This document shows positions 14,542 through 17,295 of a DNA stretch of 17,295 nucleotides, one piece after another. Position 1 is the first letter of the stretch. Every line of letters begins with the position of its first letter. The DNA is from Clostridia bacterium. GTDB lineage: Bacteria; Bacillota; Clostridia; Oscillospirales; Acutalibacteraceae. Made by a program: the position numbers and the translations under genes. The stretch covers positions 1 through 17,295 of the forward strand of contig JAFOFS010000299.1 of NCBI GenBank assembly GCA_017387165.1, read 5' to 3'. The notes under the pieces were generated by a model, which worked only from the letters and a program-made list of their open reading frames with translations, did not search any database and was not told where the DNA came from.

Positions 14542-15258
14542 TTATTGTTGTCCCGTAATAAAGGCTTCCGCGAGCTTCTTGCAGGCTTCCACCGTTAATT
14601 TATCCAGCTCCTGACGCTTTTTGCCGCCCTTATCGGCCGGTCCGCTCACGCCGAAATACAGATGCTCGGGGAATTTTTTGCCCCATTCGCTCTGCTGCAG
14701 CTCGCTGCCGTACCAATCCCAGAACTCGTAGCCGGCGGTGTAGCCGTCTTCGCCCACCGTAAGCGGAATATAAAACGAATACCCCTCGTCCACGCTCTGG
14801 CGGATGACGCGGTCGTAGCTTTCCTGATCGAAAATATAGAATTTGTTGTAATCGGCCGACATCAGCGCCTGCAGCTTGGTGACGTAGGTGTAGGTCATTT
14901 CGTTGGCGCCTTCTTCCTCCCGTCCGATGGCGAGATTTTCCAGACCCAGCCGCACCTCGCCGTCCTCATTGACGTCAACGGCGTTTTCCATCAGCGCCTC
15001 GTGCAGCTTCGACTGGGACTCGATATCCACCACATCCGCGGTGACCAGCAGGATCTCGTAGTCCGGCTCTACCTTGGTGACCATTTGCACGATGCAGATG
15101 GTCAGAATGAGGGCCACTACCGCGCCGCCGAGGGTCCACCACTTGTAATAATACCAAAAATTTTCCCATTTGCTTTTGGGGGTCTTGGGGGCTTCGGGCG
15201 GAGCGGCCTTTTGCAGCTCTTCTTCCGTTACGCCTGCCAGCAGCATTTTTCTTGCCAT
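14542..15258 (-). CDS. Single-pass membrane protein of unknown function
   Basis: 238 residues, not recognised as a named family. A short cytoplasmic part holds a Pro/Lys-rich stretch and the aromatic motif KWENFWYYYKWW (30-41) directly before a single transmembrane segment (about 42-60). An extracytoplasmic domain of about 175 residues follows, with alternating beta-type segments (EPDYEILLVTADVV, 64-77) and many Asp, Glu and Tyr residues. There is no lipobox and no enzyme signature. The layout (small inner part, one helix, outer domain) suits an assembly or sensing role, but this is speculation. ATG at 15258 follows AAAGGAG. It lies 12 bases downstream of the flippase gene and 15 bases upstream of ilvD, so it shares their transcript; the flippase link suggests involvement in polysaccharide export. 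Confidence 0.8.
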   Translation of the reverse strand: MARKMLLAGVTEEELQKAAPPEAPKTPKSKWENFWYYYKWWTLGGAVVALILTICIVQMVTKVEPDYEILLVTADVVDIESQSKLHEALMENAVDVNEDGEVRLGLENLAIGREEEGANEMTYTYVTKLQALMSADYNKFYIFDQESYDRVIRQSVDEGYSFYIPLTVGEDGYTAGYEFWDWYGSELQQSEWGKKFPEHLYFGVSGPADKGGKKRQELDKLTVEACKKLAEAFITGQQ

Positions 15259-15270
15259 TGTGTTACTCCT

Positions 15271-16863
15271 TTATCCTTTGCCTAACAATTTCCGAAGAGG
15301 ACGACGAACGAGATCTTTCTCCTCGTCGTTCATCGAGAACAGCCACACCGACGGCAGGTAGACCGCGATAAACACGACTCCCCAGACGACCGCGTGGAAA
15401 TACGAATATTGCATCGGCGCCCACAGGAAGATGGCGACCGCAGCCGCTGCCGGCGGCAACATGCCCGGCACCATCCGCAGGATGGAACGCCAAAAAGCCG
15501 GAATATCCAGCCCGATGTGCTTGTGATAATACCAGTTCATCAGCAACACGTTGCCGATCAGAACCGCCAGCGCCGTACCGACCGCGCAGCCGAGACCGGC
15601 GAAGATACCGGCATATTCGGAGCCGTAACGCGCCCCCATCGCTTGCTCGCCGATATGGGCGAACAGGCGGCAGAGCGGAATGCTGAGCGCCAGATTGCCC
15701 AGCGCCACGCCGAGATAGACGAACGAACGGAAGCGATGCATATTTTTGGCACGCTGAATTTCGATGCCGAGATTCTGAATGGCAGGGAACAGCGCCGGAA
15801 TAAACAGCGCCAACGCAATGAGATAGGACATCTCGTACGCTTCGCCGCCACCCCAGCTGACCGTAAACGGCAGACCGACCGCCACGAAGCCGAGCAGGAT
15901 CATACTCATCAGCAGGAACTGAATGCGACCGACGCGGATAAACAGCGCCGACAATTCCTCGTTGCTGCGACCGGCGCTGACCATCCGATGCACACGGGGA
16001 GTCAGCAGACCGGAGAAGGTGGTGGACATACTGGTGTAATATTGCTCCAGCTGGGAGCCGATGGTGTAGATGGAGATGGAAACCGAGCCGACACTCGTCA
16101 GAATGAGGCGATCCATCGACCAGTTGATCTGATCCACCAAAATGCCGATGAAGATGTAGAAGGTATACCCGAACATCTCCTTCAGCAGCGAACGGTCAAA
16201 CTTGCCGAAAATAAACGGCATCTTGAGCTTTTTGAGGCAGTAGGCGATATTCAGCACGCCGGAGAGCAGGGTGAAAAACAGGGTCAGAGAAACCATCATC
16301 ACCGAGCGGAAGCCGATGAGCAGCAACGGGATCATGATGAGCGGGTTTAAGACCGTCTTTCCGATGGCGACGATTTTCTGGAACAGATACTGCTCGTTGA
16401 CCATCACGTGCGATTCGAACACGCTGATGGGGAAGGCAACCGCCGCGTTGAAGGACAAGATATACATCAGCGTCCGCGCCAGCGAAATTTCGGAGGCGGT
16501 CAGGGCGCTGTTTTGCAGCAGCTGCGGCATACCGGCCGCAATGATGCAGCCGAGGGTCAGCACCACCGCACCGAGAATCGCGTAGATGGTGAGAAACAGG
16601 CCGTTGAGACGCGCCATTCCCTCGCGATCCTCCGCCACCTTGAAACGGGAGTAAAAACGGGTGTAGGCGGAGCCGAGACCGAAGCTCAGCAGGTTGAGAT
16701 AGGACACGATCGGCAAGACGGTGTTGTACACACCGAACTCCGATTCGCCGAGCTGCCGCAACATAATCGGCGTGTAAACGAGCGACACCACGACGCCCAT
16801 TGCCAGCGAAAAATACGACAGCACCGCGCCGAATTTCAATTGATTGATCGGACGTTTGCGCAT
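15271..16863 (-). CDS. Polysaccharide (lipid-linked oligosaccharide) flippase, Wzx/MATE-like
   Basis: Integral membrane protein of 530 residues with about 12-14 hydrophobic segments over its length, matching the polysaccharide biosynthesis / oligosaccharide flippase family (MOP superfamily), which moves lipid-linked glycan units across the cytoplasmic membrane. Typical features: a short positively charged N-terminus, then the first helices with YTPIMLRQLGESEFGVYNTV (26-45), the usual family pattern of a Leu-Gly-x-x-x-[FY]-G turn, and SFGLGSAYTRFYSRF (60-74). No SpoVB/MurJ-specific signature was checked, so the exact subgroup (capsule, teichoic acid or sporulation-related) is left open. ATG at 16863 follows AAAGGAGG at seven bases. 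It is the first gene of a four-gene run that ends with ilvD and the transglutaminase-like lipoprotein. No glycosyltransferase gene is in the window. Confidence 0.9.
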   Translation of the reverse strand: MRKRPINQLKFGAVLSYFSLAMGVVVSLVYTPIMLRQLGESEFGVYNTVLPIVSYLNLLSFGLGSAYTRFYSRFKVAEDREGMARLNGLFLTIYAILGAVVLTLGCIIAAGMPQLLQNSALTASEISLARTLMYILSFNAAVAFPISVFESHVMVNEQYLFQKIVAIGKTVLNPLIMIPLLLIGFRSVMMVSLTLFFTLLSGVLNIAYCLKKLKMPFIFGKFDRSLLKEMFGYTFYIFIGILVDQINWSMDRLILTSVGSVSISIYTIGSQLEQYYTSMSTTFSGLLTPRVHRMVSAGRSNEELSALFIRVGRIQFLLMSMILLGFVAVGLPFTVSWGGGEAYEMSYLIALALFIPALFPAIQNLGIEIQRAKNMHRFRSFVYLGVALGNLALSIPLCRLFAHIGEQAMGARYGSEYAGIFAGLGCAVGTALAVLIGNVLLMNWYYHKHIGLDIPAFWRSILRMVPGMLPPAAAAVAIFLWAPMQYSYFHAVVWGVVFIAVYLPSVWLFSMNDEEKDLVRRPLRKLLGKG

Positions 16864-16894
16864 ACGGTGTCCTCCTTTTTACATAATTACCATT

Positions 16895-16923
16895 ATTATA
16901 CACGCTTTCTCCCGAAAAGTAAA
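16895..16923 (-). promoter_or_regulatory. Promoter of the flippase-ilvD operon
   Basis: Minus strand TTTACT (16923-16918), 17-base spacer and TATAAT (16900-16895). The predicted start near 16888 leaves a leader of about 25 bases with the AAAGGAGG site. It is back to back with the promoter at 16957-16985. Confidence 0.75.
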
Positions 16924-16956
16924 GTGCGAGAAATGTAAACTTTTTCTTACAATCGT

Positions 16957-16985
16957 TTGACAAGGCGGCGAGAGTGTGGTATACT
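16957..16985 (+). promoter_or_regulatory. Consensus sigma-A promoter of the last gene
   Basis: A perfect TTGACA (16957-16962), 17-base spacer and TATACT (16980-16985). Predicted start near 16992, about 28 bases before the ATG at 17020. It is divergent from the flippase promoter, with 33 bases between the two -35 elements. Confidence 0.85.
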
Positions 16986-17019
16986 ACTGGGAGAAAATTA
17001 CGAAACGGAGGAATAACAG

Positions 17020-17295
17020 ATGGCAGATAAACCGTTTTTGCAGTATAAAGGCAAGCCGCTGGTGCGCCAGGGCAACACGATGTATTACGGCATGATGAAC
17101 GAGCCGTTTGTGGTGATGGTTCAGATCCTGTCCACCCGCGAAAGCAACGGCGTGACGGTGGCGGATAAGGTGTCGGTGCAGCTCATTTCCACCGACGAGA
17201 CCATGCGTCCGAAGGATCGCATCGCCAAGCGCAGCGAAAAATCGTCCCTCTATGAAGCGCTGGATATCGGTTCCATTTGGCTGGAGCGTGCCCTG
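17020..17295 (+). CDS. Unknown protein, 3' end cut by the window
   Basis: The first 92 codons of a reading frame that is open to the window edge. ATG at 17020 follows GGAGG at eight bases. The start reads MADKPFLQYKGKPLVRQGNT, then YYGMMNEPFVVMVQIL and KVSVQLISTDETMRPKDRI. There is no signal peptide or membrane helix in the visible part. The KGKPLVR-N-TMYYG pattern suggests a compact beta-rich soluble protein; I do not recognise a family with certainty. It is strongly expressed judging from its promoter. Transcribed divergently from the flippase operon. Confidence 0.8.
   Translation, partial: MADKPFLQYKGKPLVRQGNTMYYGMMNEPFVVMVQILSTRESNGVTVADKVSVQLISTDETMRPKDRIAKRSEKSSLYEALDIGSIWLERAL

Noticed and set aside
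13657..14598. Plus-strand open frame (313 codons) opposite ilvD
   Set aside because: Shadow of ilvD; no coherent protein features.
1..17295. tRNA or rRNA genes, CRISPR repeats, insertion sequences
   Set aside because: No cloverleaf-like, rRNA-like, regularly spaced repeat or transposase sequence was seen on either strand by eye.

Overview
The window looks like chromosomal DNA of a GC-rich, low-oxygen gut-type Firmicute, most likely a clostridial member of the Oscillospirales or a relative. The basis is sequence only: strong AGGAGG-type ribosome sites, consensus sigma-A promoters in AT-rich gaps, LexA boxes of the Gram-positive GAAC-N4-GTTC type, lipoboxes, and clostridial-looking MurF, Ddl, ProS and PduL proteins. 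No rRNA, tRNA, CRISPR array or mobile element was seen. Gene density is high and most genes fall into tightly packed operons.

Layout. (1) Positions 5-3363, plus strand: acetate kinase, a CoA-acylating aldehyde dehydrogenase and the PduL phosphotransacylase. Together they convert acetaldehyde (or a similar aldehyde) to acyl-CoA, acyl phosphate and acid plus ATP. The dehydrogenase and PduL both carry N-terminal amphipathic helices typical of cargo of a bacterial microcompartment, so this is probably the 3' end of a microcompartment locus that begins upstream. A hairpin terminator and a Cof-type HAD phosphatase (3417-4130) follow, then a bidirectional terminator.

(2) Positions 10818-4202, minus strand: a six-gene run proS, cytoplasmic cyclophilin, lipoprotein cyclophilin, alpha/beta hydrolase, murF, ddl, with gaps of 1-19 bases. 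It starts from an extended -10 promoter at 10898-10926. Ddl makes D-Ala-D-Ala and MurF adds it to the peptidoglycan precursor. This MurF has a multi-pass membrane domain at its N-terminus.

(3) Positions 10819-11597: a divergent promoter region and a lone plus-strand gene for a 117-residue, three-helix membrane protein. Its promoter has three helically phased A-tracts upstream and two perfect GAAC-N4-GTTC LexA-type boxes immediately downstream of the -10. This is the best candidate for an undescribed system: an SOS-controlled small membrane protein. A 17-bp perfect-stem bidirectional terminator closes it.

(4) Positions 16863-11598, minus strand: polysaccharide flippase, single-pass membrane protein of unknown function, ilvD (dihydroxy-acid dehydratase) and a transglutaminase-fold lipoprotein, again with gaps of 4-15 bases, from a promoter at 16895-16923. 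(5) From 17020, plus strand, a divergently transcribed gene of unknown function runs off the end of the window; it has a near-perfect promoter (TTGACA-17-TATACT).
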